From the NCBI RefSeq assembly GCF_014358075.1, contig NZ_JACONT010000002.1, positions 1-64,000 of the forward strand: a DNA stretch of 64,000 nt, read 5' to 3'. Positions 17,189 through 25,555 of this stretch are shown piece after piece. The translations under genes and the position numbers were made by a program. Under the pieces are notes generated by a model. The model was not told the DNA's origin. It ran no database searches and saw nothing but the letters and a program-made list of their open reading frames with translations. This DNA comes from Sphingomonas albertensis (lineage in GTDB: Bacteria > Pseudomonadota > Alphaproteobacteria > Sphingomonadales > Sphingomonadaceae). The stretch's first letter is position 1. Every line of letters starts with the position of its first letter.

Positions 17189-17932
17189 CTACTTCAGGCA
17201 CGCGACGATTCCGGCGATCGCCGCCAGTGTGCCATCGACGTTCTTCACCTTCACGACATCCAGCCCAAGCTGCTCCGCCGGATAATCATTCCCGCCCGGG
17301 AAGATCGCGTCGCCGATGAACATCATCTTGTCGAGCGCGATGCCGCTCGCCTCGTTGAGCTTCTTCAGCCCATACGCCTTGTCGACACCCTCGCGCGTGA
17401 TGTCGATCGAAGTCGCGCCGCCCATGTTGATCGACAGCCCCGGCAGGCGCTTGCGCAGATCGGCCTGGATGACCTTGCGCTTGGCGAAATCCGGATCCCA
17501 GCTGTGCTTGGCATCGATCGGCGCTTCCTGGCCTAGCGCGGAAAACGTGATCTGGCTCCCGCGATCCTCGATCCGCTCACCCCAGGTCTTCTCCGGCACG
17601 AACCCGGTGGCTTCCAGGGATCCGTCGAACGCCTTCAGGATCTTCTGCTTCTCGTCGTCCTCGAACAGCTCGGCATACACCGCGCGCCATTCGCCATCGA
17701 ACCGGTACAGCTTGGTCCCCGTCGTCGGCATCAGCCACAGCTTGGTGCGATCCGCACGCTCGGGCAACCGCGAAGCCACCTGCTTTTCGAACTGCGGCCA
17801 GTCGCCACCCGAGATCACCGCGACATGCGCGACGTCGAGCAGGTTCGCCAGCGCCTCGCCCATCGGCTCCTGCAGGGGCTGCTTGCTCTCGGCCAGCGTT
17901 CCATCGAGGTCGAAGGCAACCAACTCTTTCAT
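17189..17932 (-). CDS. HAD-IIB hydrolase, phosphomannomutase-like
   Basis: A 247-residue HAD-superfamily protein of the IIB (Cof/PMM) type. Motif I is VAFDLDGTLAESK with nucleophile Asp8 and acid/base Asp10. Motif II is VISGGDW and motif IV is FIGDAIFPGGNDYPAEQLG, which closely resembles the eukaryotic-type phosphomannomutase signature (GD..FPGGNDYP). It may be a sugar-phosphate phosphatase or a PMM-like mutase; the cap domain residues that would decide this cannot be judged by eye. The ATG overlaps the stop of the preceding Cof-type gene by 4 bp. Its position behind gnd suggests work on sugar phosphates of the pentose-phosphate route (inference). Confidence 0.82.
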   Translation of the reverse strand: MKELVAFDLDGTLAESKQPLQEPMGEALANLLDVAHVAVISGGDWPQFEKQVASRLPERADRTKLWLMPTTGTKLYRFDGEWRAVYAELFEDDEKQKILKAFDGSLEATGFVPEKTWGERIEDRGSQITFSALGQEAPIDAKHSWDPDFAKRKVIQADLRKRLPGLSINMGGATSIDITREGVDKAYGLKKLNEASGIALDKMMFIGDAIFPGGNDYPAEQLGLDVVKVKNVDGTLAAIAGIVACLK

Positions 17933-18744
17933 GCGGAAACTCCAGTAAGGATAAAATTGTCGATCGCGTGCGCGACACCGTCGGCATCGTTTGCGCTGGT
18001 AATCTGGTGGACGACGTCGCGGACGTTCTGCGGCGCGTTGCCCATCGCGATCGCCAGCTTGGCGCGCTTGAGCATCGCGATGTCGTTGGCCTGATCGCCG
18101 ATCGCGGCGGTCTGCGTCAAGCTGATGCCGAACGCATCCGCCAGTTCCTCGATCCCGCTGCCCTTGTTCCCGGCCACGGGCGTGATGTCGAGATAATAGG
18201 TCTGCGACTGGACGATCGTCGCCTGCGTATCGAACTTCGCCGCGACCTTTGCGTGCAGGTCGCGCAACAGATCCTCATCGTCGCTGACGAACGTCACCTT
18301 ATCGGCCTTGGCGAGCAGGTCGGTGAAGTCGGAGACGATCACCGGGTCCTGCGCGGAGGCCTTCTTCTCGCTCCCGACATGCCCACCCTGGTCGGTGCTG
18401 GCATACCAGACGTCGTCCGCGAAGAACCACGTATCGACCGGCGCGTCACCGATGATCTCCATCGCGCCGCGCACAACGTCGACGTCGATCATGTGGTGCT
18501 CGATCACGGTGCCGTCGCGCTTGAACACGATCCCGCCGTTGAACGCACCCATCGGCTCGTCGATGCCGAGCAGGTCCGCGATCGGCATCATCCCCGACCG
18601 CGGCCGCGCGCTGATGATCGTGAAGCCAAGACCCGCCGCCTTCAGGCGCTTGACCGCATCGACAGTCGCGGGCGTCACCTTCTTCTCCTTGTCGACGAGC
18701 GTGCCGTCGACATCGGAGACCAGCAACTTGATACCTGAACTCAC
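17929..18744 (-). CDS. Cof-type HAD-IIB sugar-phosphate phosphatase
   Basis: A 271-residue HAD hydrolase of the Cof/YidA type. Motif I is [17 protein letters not shown] (nucleophile Asp near residue 9), motif [13 protein letters not shown], motif III Lys in the [13 protein letters not shown] segment and motif [17 protein letters not shown]. The cap lies between ~residues 80 and 185. The start is taken as GTG (encoding the first residue before SSGIKLL), whose GTGA overlaps the gnd stop codon; no ATG is available in a sensible place. Family members dephosphorylate sugar phosphates, often with broad specificity. Being coupled to gnd and followed by another HAD phosphatase, it may remove toxic or mis-made pentose-pathway phosphates (inference). 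Confidence 0.85.
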   Translation of the reverse strand: MSSGIKLLVSDVDGTLVDKEKKVTPATVDAVKRLKAAGLGFTIISARPRSGMMPIADLLGIDEPMGAFNGGIVFKRDGTVIEHHMIDVDVVRGAMEIIGDAPVDTWFFADDVWYASTDQGGHVGSEKKASAQDPVIVSDFTDLLAKADKVTFVSDDEDLLRDLHAKVAAKFDTQATIVQSQTYYLDITPVAGNKGSGIEELADAFGISLTQTAAIGDQANDIAMLKRAKLAIAMGNAPQNVRDVVHQITSANDADGVAHAIDNFILTGVSA

Positions 18745-19724
18745 TGGGGCATCTCGACATGACCGCCAAAGCCATAGCGCATCGCCGACAACAGCTTGTC
18801 GCCGAACGTGTGGTCCACCCGGCTGCGATAGCGCGCATACAGCGCCGCGCTCAGCACGTTGGCCGGCACCTTCTCCTCCATCGCCGCATCGATCGTCCAC
18901 TGGCCTTCGCCCGAGTCCGCGACGCTGCCGCTGAACCCTTCGAGCGTGCCGTCCTTCGCCAGCGCGATCGCCGACAGGTCGAGCAGCCACGACGAGATCA
19001 CGCTGCCGCGACGCCACACTTCGGCGACGTCGGTCAGGTTGATGTCGAAGCGCTCGTCCTCGACGACATGCTCGCCGGACTTGCCCTTGAGGATGTCGAA
19101 GCCCTCGGCATAGGCCTGCATCAGGCCGTATTCGATGCCGTTATGGACCATCTTGACGAAGTGGCCGGCGCCCGAGGGACCCGCGTGGATATAGCCCTTC
19201 TCGGCACGCGGATCGGCCTGGCCCTGGATGCGGCCCGGCGTGCGGACGATCGTTCCCATGCCCGGCGCCAACGTCTCGAAGATCGGATCGAGCAGGTCGA
19301 CCGTTTCCTTATCGCCGCCGATCATCATGCAATAGCCGCGCTCGAGACCCCACACGCCACCGGACGTGCCGACGTCGACATAGTGGATGCCCTTCTCGGC
19401 CAGTTCCTTCGCGCGGCGTACGTCGTCCTTGTAGAAGCTGTTGCCGCCGTCGATGATGATATCGCCCGAATTCGACTTCGCGGCGATCGCCTGGACGGTG
19501 CTCTCGGTCGGCTCACCCGCCGGGACCATCACCCACCAGATCGCCGGGGTGTCGAGCTTTGCGTGCATGTCGTCGAGCGAATCCGCCCCGATCGCGCCGT
19601 CTGCGGCCAGCTTCTTGACGGCTTCGGCATCGCGGTCGAACGCGACGACTTCGTGGCCGTTCTTCATCAACCGGCGCGCGATGTTGCCGCCCATCCGGCC
19701 GAGGCCGATCAGTCCGATCTTCAT
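18741..19724 (-). CDS. gnd: 6-phosphogluconate dehydrogenase (decarboxylating), short form
   Basis: A 327-residue dehydrogenase that converts 6-phosphogluconate to ribulose 5-phosphate, CO2 and NAD(P)H. The N-terminal nucleotide-binding motif is [17 protein letters not shown]; the substrate motif is [28 protein letters not shown] and [17 protein letters not shown] are catalytic signatures, the latter holding the key Lys and Asn. At 327 residues it belongs to the short (GntZ/YqeC-like) group, often NAD-preferring, rather than the ~470-residue classical enzyme. An AAGGAA site precedes the ATG. A family E repeat separates it from tal upstream, and a GTGA overlap couples it to the Cof-type phosphatase. 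Confidence 0.92.
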   Translation of the reverse strand: MKIGLIGLGRMGGNIARRLMKNGHEVVAFDRDAEAVKKLAADGAIGADSLDDMHAKLDTPAIWWVMVPAGEPTESTVQAIAAKSNSGDIIIDGGNSFYKDDVRRAKELAEKGIHYVDVGTSGGVWGLERGYCMMIGGDKETVDLLDPIFETLAPGMGTIVRTPGRIQGQADPRAEKGYIHAGPSGAGHFVKMVHNGIEYGLMQAYAEGFDILKGKSGEHVVEDERFDINLTDVAEVWRRGSVISSWLLDLSAIALAKDGTLEGFSGSVADSGEGQWTIDAAMEEKVPANVLSAALYARYRSRVDHTFGDKLLSAMRYGFGGHVEMPQ

Positions 19725-19741
19725 AGATAATTCCTTACTTA

Positions 19742-19843
19742 CCCCCTCCCCCTCCGGGGAGAGGGTTGGGGTGAGGGGTAGTTGGCGAGGACAGCGCCCG
19801 CGGCGCCCCTCACCCCGGCCCTCTCCCCGAAGGGGAGAGGGTG
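19742..19843. repeat. REPIN-like palindromic element, family E copy 2
   Basis: CCCTCCCCCTCCGGGGAGAG and CTCTCCCCGAAGGGGAGAGG form the outer arms, with inner GGGGTGAGGGG and CCCCTCACCCC. It sits between tal and gnd within the same-strand pentose-phosphate gene run, so it is transcribed and may attenuate or stabilise the mRNA. Confidence 0.85.
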
Positions 19844-19852
19844 CAGAAAGAC

Positions 19853-20977
19853 TTACGCCGTTGCGGGCTGCTTCTTGGCGATCGAGCCGAGCAGGTCGTC
19901 GAACGCCTTCACGAACGACGCAACGCCCTCCTCGACCAGCTTGCCGGTCACGCCGTTGAGGTCGAGACCCAGACGCTCGGCTTCGGCGAGCGTATGCTTC
20001 GCGCCCTCGACATCCTGCGTGATCGTCTCCGCCGCAGTGCCGTGGTCGCGGAACGCGTCCATCGTCTTCGGCGGCATCGTGTTGACGGTGTCCTTGCCGA
20101 TCAGCGTGTCGATATACAGCGTGTCGGGATAGCTCGGATCCTTCACACCGGTCGACGCCCACAGCAGCCGCTGCGGCTGCGCACCCTTGGCGGCGAGCGC
20201 CTGCCAGCGATCCGACTTCAGGAAGTCGAGATACCATTGATACGCCATCTTCGCGTTGGCGATCGCGACCTTGCCGCGGACCGCCCTCAGCGCCTCGGCC
20301 TCGGCATCGCCCTTCTCCAGACGCGCATCGATCTCCTTGTCGATCGACGAATCGATCCGGCTCACGAAGAAGCTGGCGACGCTGGCGATCTTGTCGATCG
20401 GCTGCCCCTGCTTGACGCGCTCTTCGAGCCCTGCGGCATACGCCTCGGCAACGCGAATGTACGCGTCGAGCGCGAACAGCAGCGTGACGTTGACGTTGAT
20501 CCCGCTCGCGATCGTCGACGAGATCGCCGGGCCGCCCGCGAGCGTCCCCGGGATCTTGATCATCAGGTTCGGTCGATCAACCGCCGCCCACAGCTTCTTG
20601 GCCTCGGCGATCGTCGCGTCGGTATCGTCCGAGATGTACGGCGACACCTCCAGGCTGACATAGCCGTCCTTCGCGTCGAGCTTGTCGTACACCGGCTTCA
20701 ACGTCTCCGCCGCAGCCTTGATGTCCTGGATCGCAAGATGCTCGTAACGGTCGATCGTCGCCGCGCCGGGGTTCTCCTCGTCGTACTTCGCGAGCGTCGA
20801 GTCATAGGCGTCGCCGTGACCCATCGCCTTTTCGAAGATCGACGGGTTCGACGTGACGCCGGTGAGGCCGTCCTCGTCGACCAGCTTCTGGAGACCACCG
20901 GCCTCCAGGAACTTCCGGTCGACGAAATCGAGCCATACCGCCTGGCCGAAGCCTTCGAGATCGTTGAGCGCACCCAT
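19853..20977 (-). CDS. tal: Transaldolase
   Basis: A 374-residue transaldolase of the long bacterial type, exchanging dihydroxyacetone units between sedoheptulose 7-phosphate and glyceraldehyde 3-phosphate through a Schiff base. Signatures are [16 protein letters not shown] near residues 30-45, [11 protein letters not shown], and [16 protein letters not shown], which holds the catalytic Lys; [19 protein letters not shown] follows. The ATG overlaps the tkt stop codon by one base (TGATG), indicating coupled translation with transketolase, which shares its substrates. The family E repeat lies between this gene and gnd. Confidence 0.93.
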   Translation of the reverse strand: MGALNDLEGFGQAVWLDFVDRKFLEAGGLQKLVDEDGLTGVTSNPSIFEKAMGHGDAYDSTLAKYDEENPGAATIDRYEHLAIQDIKAAAETLKPVYDKLDAKDGYVSLEVSPYISDDTDATIAEAKKLWAAVDRPNLMIKIPGTLAGGPAISSTIASGINVNVTLLFALDAYIRVAEAYAAGLEERVKQGQPIDKIASVASFFVSRIDSSIDKEIDARLEKGDAEAEALRAVRGKVAIANAKMAYQWYLDFLKSDRWQALAAKGAQPQRLLWASTGVKDPSYPDTLYIDTLIGKDTVNTMPPKTMDAFRDHGTAAETITQDVEGAKHTLAEAERLGLDLNGVTGKLVEEGVASFVKAFDDLLGSIAKKQPATA

Positions 20978-23067
20978 CACTTGGTCTCCATCACTTGGCG
21001 GGCGACCTTGACGACATTGTCGACGGTGAACCCAAACTTGTCCTGCAACTTGGCGAGCGGTGCCGAAGCCCCGAAGGTCGACATCGTCACGGTCGCGCCG
21101 TCGAGCCCGACATAACGGTCCCAACCGATCGACCCAGCCATCTCGACCGCAACGCGCGCTCTCACTTCACGGGGCAACACGCTTTCCTTGTACGCGGCGT
21201 CCTGCAACTCGTAACGATACCAGCTCGGCATCGACACGACCCGGCTCTTGACGCCGTCCGCCGTCAGCTTCTCGTGCGCGTCGACCGCGAGCGACACTTC
21301 GCTGCCGCTCGCGATCAGGATCACGTCGGGCGTGCCGTCACTGTCGGCCAGCACGTAGCCGCCCTTTTCGAGCCCGTCGGCGCTCGCATACTTCGTCCGG
21401 TCGAGCGTCGGCAGCGCCTGGCGCGACATGATCAATGCAGCCGGCGTGCTGGCGTCCTTGAGGACCGCCTTCCAGGCCGCGACGACCTCGTTCGCGTCGC
21501 TCGGACGGATCGTGTCGAGGCCGGGGATCGCGCGCAGCGTCGCGAGATGCTCGATCGGCTGGTGCGTCGGGCCGTCCTCGCCAACCCCGATCGAGTCGTG
21601 CGTGAACACCCAGATCGCGCCGACTTCCATGATCGCCGACAGGCGCACCGGCGCGCGCATGTAATCGACGAACACCAGGAAGGTGGAGCCGTAGGAGCGC
21701 AGGTGCGACAGCGCCATGCCGTTGACGATCGCGCCCATGCCATGTTCGCGAATGCCGAAATGGAAGTTCCGGCCGGCGTAGTTGTCGCCCTCGAACGACG
21801 GCTGGCCCTTGATGTCGGTCTTGGTCGACGGCGCGAGGTCGGCGGACCCGCCGATCAGCCACGGCACCTTCGCCGCGATCGCATTGAGCACCTTGCCGCC
21901 GGAGTCGCGGCTGGCAACACCCTTGGCATCCGCCTCGAAGGTCGGGATGTCGGCATCCCAGCCCTCGGGCAGCTCGTCCTTGAGCAACAGGTCCAGCTCG
22001 GCGGACAGCTCGGGATAGGCAGTACGATACTTGTCGGTCAGCGCGACCCACTCGTCGCGCAGCTTGGCGCCACGCTCGGCGATCGCACCGTTGAAATGCT
22101 CGATCACGCCGTCGGGCACGTAGAACGACTTGTCCTCGGGCCAGCCGTAAGCCTGCTTGGTGAGGCGGATATTCTCTTCGCCGAGCGGCTCGCCGTGGGC
22201 CTTCTCGCTGCCCGCCTTGGGGCTGCCGTAACCGATCACCGAATGCACGACGATGAAGGTCGGCTTGTCGGTGGTCGCCTTGAACGTCTCGATCGCGCGG
22301 GTCAGTGCGGCGGTGTCGTTGGCGTCGTCGACGTGGATGACGTTCCAGCCATACGCATCGAAGCGCAGGCCAACATCCTCGTCGAACGCGAGATCGGTCG
22401 CGCCCTCGATCGAGATGTGGTTGCTGTCATAAATCCAGCAGAGGTTGCTGAGCTTGAGGTGACCGGCGAGGCTCGCGGCCTCGGCCGAGACGCCCTCCAT
22501 CATGTCGCCGTCGCCGCACAGCGTGTAGACGTCATGGTCGAACAGCGTGAAGCCATCCTTGTTGTAGCGCGCCGCAAGCCAGCGCTCGGCGATCGCCATG
22601 CCGACCGAGTTGCCGCAGCCCTGGCCGAGCGGACCCGTGGTGGTCTCGACGCCGGTGGTGTGGCGATATTCGGGGTGGCCGGGGGTCTTCGACGACAGCT
22701 GACGGAACTGCTTGATGTCCTCGAGGCTGACCGCCTCCTTGCCGCTCTTCTCGCCATCCGCGCCGATCTCTTCGATCTTGGCGAGGTGGATCAGCGAATA
22801 GAGCAGCATCGACGCATGGCCGACCGACAGCACGAAGCGGTCGCGGTTGGGCCAGTCGGCATGCTTGGGATCGTAGCGCAGGAACTTCGACCAGAGCGTG
22901 TAGCCGACCGGTGCCAGCGCCATCGGCGTGCCGGGATGGCCCGAATTGGCCTTCTGCACCGCGTCCATCGACAGCGTGCGGATGGTATCGATCGCGAGAC
23001 GCTCGGGGGAGCCGTCCTCGTGCAGATTGGGGTCCGCCTTGGGGGCGGCGGTTGCGGTATCGGTCAT
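20977..23067 (-). CDS. tkt: Transketolase
   Basis: A 696-residue thiamine-diphosphate enzyme moving two-carbon units between ketose and aldose phosphates. The N-terminal ThDP domain has KANSGHPGTPMALAPVGY, the metal-binding GDGDMMEGVSAEAASLAGH motif and SNHISIEGATDLAF. The pyrimidine domain has HFGIREHGMGAIVNGMALS with the activating Glu and the GVGEDGPTHQPIEHLA loop. The C-terminal domain runs from ~residue 560. It follows rpiA by 68 bp and overlaps tal by 1 bp. The first ~15 residues are a poorly conserved Ala/Thr-rich leader; the start is set by the first ATG in frame after the rpiA spacer. Confidence 0.95.
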   Translation of the reverse strand: MTDTATAAPKADPNLHEDGSPERLAIDTIRTLSMDAVQKANSGHPGTPMALAPVGYTLWSKFLRYDPKHADWPNRDRFVLSVGHASMLLYSLIHLAKIEEIGADGEKSGKEAVSLEDIKQFRQLSSKTPGHPEYRHTTGVETTTGPLGQGCGNSVGMAIAERWLAARYNKDGFTLFDHDVYTLCGDGDMMEGVSAEAASLAGHLKLSNLCWIYDSNHISIEGATDLAFDEDVGLRFDAYGWNVIHVDDANDTAALTRAIETFKATTDKPTFIVVHSVIGYGSPKAGSEKAHGEPLGEENIRLTKQAYGWPEDKSFYVPDGVIEHFNGAIAERGAKLRDEWVALTDKYRTAYPELSAELDLLLKDELPEGWDADIPTFEADAKGVASRDSGGKVLNAIAAKVPWLIGGSADLAPSTKTDIKGQPSFEGDNYAGRNFHFGIREHGMGAIVNGMALSHLRSYGSTFLVFVDYMRAPVRLSAIMEVGAIWVFTHDSIGVGEDGPTHQPIEHLATLRAIPGLDTIRPSDANEVVAAWKAVLKDASTPAALIMSRQALPTLDRTKYASADGLEKGGYVLADSDGTPDVILIASGSEVSLAVDAHEKLTADGVKSRVVSMPSWYRYELQDAAYKESVLPREVRARVAVEMAGSIGWDRYVGLDGATVTMSTFGASAPLAKLQDKFGFTVDNVVKVARQVMETK

Positions 23068-23135
23068 GGAAAAGCCTCGCTCTAGACTGTGACCGAACGC
23101 CGCGCATCCGATCTGGTTGCCAAGATAGGGAGCCT

Positions 23136-23810
23136 TTAGGCGGATGCACCCGTCCGTTCCAGTCGCGTAACGACGCCGTTCGTTGCAATATACGCCGCGT
23201 CGACCTCGTCGAGGAACAGCCCGTGACCGAGAATGCCGGGGATTGCGGAGAGGGCGGTGGCGGTTGCGTGGGGGTCTTCGAGGGTTGGAAAATGGCAGTC
23301 GACGACGAGATTGCCTTGATCCGTCCGGTAGTTGTCGCGGATGACGGGGGCGGCACCCATGTCGGTCAGCACGCGCATGACATAGCCGATGGCGAACGGC
23401 AGCACCTCGACCGGCAGCTTCGCCGCGCCGATCCGCTTCACCCGCTTGGAGCCATCCGCGATCACGACCATCCGTGCCGAGCTTGCGGCGACGATCTTCT
23501 CCCGGAGCATTGCCCCGCCGGCGCCCTTGATCGCGAAGCACCGCGAGTCGATCTCGTCCGCGCCGTCGATCGTGAGGTCGACATGGGCGATGGTGGCGAA
23601 GTGGAGGACTTCGATGCCGACCTCGCGCGCGATTTTGCCGGACGCTTCGGAGGTGACGACCGCGCGGATCGCCAAGCCCTCCGCGACACGCTCGCCCAGC
23701 GCCCGGATCGCGAACGCCGCAGTCGAGCCGGTGCCAAGTCCGACGAGCATCCCGGCCTGAACTTCTTGCACGGCAGCGACTGCCGCCGCCTTCTTGTCGT
23801 CATCGATCAT
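23136..23810 (-). CDS. rpiA: Ribose-5-phosphate isomerase A
   Basis: A 224-residue ribose-5-phosphate isomerase, interconverting ribose 5-phosphate and ribulose 5-phosphate. The family motifs are all visible: MLVGLGTGSTAAFAI near residues 21-35, DLTIDGADEID with the catalytic Asp residues, KGAGGAMLREKIVA, and DQGNLVVDCHF in the C-terminal half. It is the first gene of the minus-strand pentose-phosphate run (rpiA-tkt-tal-gnd). The region upstream contains three palindromic repeat elements and must also hold the promoter, which I could not identify. Confidence 0.94.
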   Translation of the reverse strand: MIDDDKKAAAVAAVQEVQAGMLVGLGTGSTAAFAIRALGERVAEGLAIRAVVTSEASGKIAREVGIEVLHFATIAHVDLTIDGADEIDSRCFAIKGAGGAMLREKIVAASSARMVVIADGSKRVKRIGAAKLPVEVLPFAIGYVMRVLTDMGAAPVIRDNYRTDQGNLVVDCHFPTLEDPHATATALSAIPGILGHGLFLDEVDAAYIATNGVVTRLERTGASA

Positions 23811-23835
23811 CGCAATCGCCCCGAAAACATCCGTC

Positions 23836-23916
23836 CGTCATCCTGACGAACGTCAGGACCCAGAGCCACAAACGATCCCCTCACGGCTCTGGGTCCTGAC
23901 GTTCGTCAGGATGACG
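23836..23916. repeat. REPIN-like palindromic element, family D copy 2
   Basis: CGTCATCCTGACGAACGTCA and TGACGTTCGTCAGGATGACG are inverted around a ~40-bp centre beginning GGACCCAGAGCC and ending GGCTCTGGGTCC. It is the first of three repeat elements in the gene-free stretch 23811-24325. Confidence 0.87.
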
Positions 23917-23940
23917 GAGGGCGCGAAATCGGTCCAAACC

Positions 23941-24050
23941 TACCACCACCCCGGCGGAGGCCGGGGCCCAATTGGGGGACGTCTCTAACGAAGCGCAGTC
24001 CCTCGTTACTGCGACCTTTCCAATTGGGCCCCGGCCTTCGCCGGGGTGGT
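23941..24050. repeat. REPIN-like palindromic element, family B copy 2
   Basis: TACCACCCCGGCGGAGGCCG and CGGCCTTCGCCGGGGTGGT are inverted. The inner CCCAATTGGG half-sites flank a centre with TAACGAAGCGCAG and CTCGTTACTGCGACCTTTCC, which is close to the centres of the copies at 16.2 and 51.0 kb. Confidence 0.87.
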
Positions 24051-24101
24051 GTCTGTGAGTGATGAGGGTGGTGAACGTGATTGAGGACGGATGCCCCTTC
24101 C

Positions 24102-24157
24102 TTGTTCTCCCGCGAAGGCGGGAGTCCAGTCTGGGTCCCCGCCTTCGCGGGGAAACA
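24102..24157. repeat. REPIN-like palindromic element, family C copy 2
   Basis: TTGTTCTCCCGCGAAGGCGG and CCCGCCTTCGCGGGGAAACA flank the core GAGTCCAGTCTGGGTC. It is the third repeat in this intergenic region. The ~165 bp that follow are AT-richer and are the likely promoter zone of the efflux operon, without a box I can defend. Confidence 0.85.
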
Positions 24158-24325
24158 ACCTTGTGCAGCTTGCCGGACGCCCCCGGCAATACCCCCAACC
24201 AGTCAAACAGGTTACTCTTTCTACCCTATTTCGCACACCCGCTTTTCAACTGACATACTTCTGGTACATCCTCGTGGTTTAGCCAAACCAACACCTGCCC
24301 CACCGATCGCGAGCGGATACCAAAC

Positions 24326-25549
24326 TTGATAGCCACACGATTTTCGACGCGGCAGCGCGCCATCCTGCTCGTACCCGCGCTGGCGCTCGCTGCCTGTTCG
24401 GGCGGCGGCGAAAAGGCGCAAGGCAAGGGCAAGGGCGGCCAGCCCGGCCAGGGCACGCCCACCGTCGGCTATGTCGTCGTCCAGCCGACCAGCGTCGCGA
24501 TGACCACCGAGCTCAGCGGCCGCACCACCGCATTCGAAAGCTCGGACGTCCGGCCCCAGGTCACCGGCATCATCCGCCGCCGCTTCTTCACCGAGGGTAC
24601 GCTCGTCAAGAAGGGCCAGCCGCTCTACGAGATCGACCCGCGCCTCTATCGCGCCGCCGCCAACGAAGCGCAGGCCAACCTCCAAAGCGCGCGCGCCAAC
24701 CAGCAGGCGCAGAATATTCTCGCCCAGCGCTACAAGCCGCTCGCCGAGATGGAGGCGATCAGCAAGCAGGATTACACCAACGCGCTCGCCACCTCGCGCC
24801 AGGCCACCGCCTCGGTCGCGCAGACCCGCGCCGCGCTCGAAACCGCGCAGATCAACCTCAAGTTCACGACCGTCCCCGCGCCGATCACCGGGCGTATCGG
24901 CCGTTCGCTGTTCACGGTCGGCGCGCTCGTGTCCGCCACGCAGACCGATCCGCTCGCGCAGATCCAGCGACTCGATCCGATGTTCGTCGATATCCAGCAA
25001 TCCTCCGGCGACCTGCTCGCGCTGAGGCGCTCGCTCGGCCGGAACGGCATCGTCGCGACCCGCGCCGAAGTCCGCCTCACGCTCGAGGACGGCAGCGAAT
25101 ATGGCGCGACCGGCTCGGTCGAGTTCGCCGAAGCGCTGGTCAACACCGAAACCGGCACCGTGACGCTGCGCGCGCGCTTCCCCAATCCGCAGGGGCTGCT
25201 GCTGCCCGGCATGTTCGTCCAGGCCAAGTTCGCGCAGGCGATCAACCAGCGCGCGTTCCTCGTGCCGCAGGCGGGCGTGTCGCGCGACGCGAAGGGCAAT
25301 GCGACGGTCTATGTCGTCGATGCGAACAACAAGGCGGTGCAGAAGAACATCAGGGCGGACCGCACACAGGGCGCGTTCTGGGTGGTGACCGGCGGGCTCA
25401 ACCCCGGCGACCGGATCATTACCCAGGGGCTGTCGAAGATCGCCCCGAACCAGGGCGTGAAGCCGGTCCCTGAAACCGCCGCGCAAAAGATCGAAGCGCC
25501 CAAGGGTGACACCTCAGGCGGCCAATCCAGCCAGAAAAAGGCCGGCTAA
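24326..25549 (+). CDS. RND efflux periplasmic adaptor lipoprotein (AcrA-type)
   Basis: A 407-residue membrane-fusion protein linking the inner-membrane RND pump to the outer-membrane channel. A lipoprotein signal ends at Cys24 (LALAACSGGG), followed by a Gly/Lys-rich spacer, a beta-barrel/lipoyl segment (TELSGRTTAFESSDVRPQVTG..), an alpha-helical hairpin with ANLQSARANQQAQNIL (~110-175), the second lipoyl half (FTTVPAPITGRIGRSLFTVG) and barrel and proximal domains to ~380. The start appears to be TTG; the next in-frame ATG would remove the signal peptide. It is followed after 6 bp by the pump gene. No regulator gene lies adjacent. Confidence 0.9.
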   Translation: MIATRFSTRQRAILLVPALALAACSGGGEKAQGKGKGGQPGQGTPTVGYVVVQPTSVAMTTELSGRTTAFESSDVRPQVTGIIRRRFFTEGTLVKKGQPLYEIDPRLYRAAANEAQANLQSARANQQAQNILAQRYKPLAEMEAISKQDYTNALATSRQATASVAQTRAALETAQINLKFTTVPAPITGRIGRSLFTVGALVSATQTDPLAQIQRLDPMFVDIQQSSGDLLALRRSLGRNGIVATRAEVRLTLEDGSEYGATGSVEFAEALVNTETGTVTLRARFPNPQGLLLPGMFVQAKFAQAINQRAFLVPQAGVSRDAKGNATVYVVDANNKAVQKNIRADRTQGAFWVVTGGLNPGDRIITQGLSKIAPNQGVKPVPETAAQKIEAPKGDTSGGQSSQKKAG

Positions 25550-25555
25550 GCCCTT

